Assembly: GCA_021801545.1 (NCBI GenBank)
Contig: JAJYXX010000191.1
Coordinates: forward strand, 1 to 5,295
Source: Chloroflexota bacterium
GTDB taxonomy: Bacteria; Chloroflexota; Limnocylindria; Limnocylindrales; CSP1-4
Length of the DNA: 5,295 nt
Direction of reading: 5' to 3'
Part shown: piece after piece, positions 5,178 through 5,295 of the stretch
Layout: each line of letters starts with the position of its first letter
Numbering within the stretch: position 1 is the stretch's first letter
Notes under the pieces: generated by a model
What the model was told of the DNA's origin: nothing
The model's input: only the letters and a program-made list of their open reading frames with translations
Databases searched by the model: none
Translations under genes and position numbers: made by a program

Positions 5178-5295
5178 GTGAGACGCGCGGCGATCCGCCC
5201 GGCCGTTCTCGCGGGTGTGCTGCTGACGCTCCAGGCGTGTTTCCTGCCCATTGAGGCAACCTACCGCGGCCGCATCGAAGTCTGGAATCGGACGC
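5178..5295 (+). CDS. Lipoprotein, N-terminal fragment (continues beyond window)
   Basis: Only 39 codons are visible from GTG 5178. They encode a type II signal peptide: basic n-region (R2, R3, R7), hydrophobic core about residues 9-18 and lipobox LQAC with Cys21 as the lipidated residue. The mature part begins FLPIEATYRG and then runs to the edge, so the domain cannot be identified. The start was chosen because it gives a signal peptide of normal length; the in-frame GTG at 5103 would bury it behind 25 polar residues. There is no Shine-Dalgarno sequence; GATCCT lies 6 nt before the start, the same spacing as for the other lipoprotein gene. The direct repeat at 5091-5125 may regulate it. Confidence 0.65.
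   Translation, partial: MRRAAIRPAVLAGVLLTLQACFLPIEATYRGRIEVWNRT

Overview
The window is very GC-rich, and third codon positions are almost all G or C. It has GTG starts, two different Sec/SPII lipoproteins and an uncharacterised DUF1015 gene. This suggests a high-GC environmental bacterium of Chloroflexota (Limnocylindria-like) or Actinomycetota type. That lineage guess rests on composition and gene style only; there is no rRNA or other marker here.

Layout. The minus strand carries a two-gene unit that reads towards the left edge. It consists of a small lipoprotein of unknown function (2149-1667) and, 8 nt downstream, an acetyl-CoA-synthetase-like AMP-forming acyl-CoA ligase (1658 to beyond position 1). 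The ligase lacks its C-terminal end because the window stops. A GC-rich spacer of about 280 bp (2150-2428) separates this unit from a divergent plus-strand pair and holds two short tandem-repeat arrays. The plus-strand pair is a DUF1015 protein (2429-3760) and a closely coupled alpha/beta-hydrolase-fold protein (3768-4646). The hydrolase ribosome binding site overlaps the DUF1015 stop codon. After the pair comes a 531-bp stretch with no convincing gene (4647-5177). It contains several hairpins, a nested 24-nt/13-nt minisatellite and a perfect 13-bp direct repeat with a 22-bp period. Just after it, a second lipoprotein gene (GTG 5178) begins and runs off the right edge.

How the parts may work together. 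The ligase should activate a carboxylic acid to its CoA thioester. In its pocket, the tryptophan that restricts acetyl-CoA synthetases to acetate is replaced by glycine, so a longer acid is more likely than acetate. The DUF1015 protein carries the conserved DGHHRYE motif of its family and has no assigned role. Its partner has the hydrolase fold, but the nucleophile serine is replaced by glycine (AHGMGG). The pair therefore looks like a DUF1015 protein with a probably non-hydrolytic hydrolase-fold partner, which is the most unusual point in the window. Both minus-strand and right-edge lipoprotein genes lack a Shine-Dalgarno sequence and may be leaderless. DUF1015 and the hydrolase have clear Shine-Dalgarno sequences.
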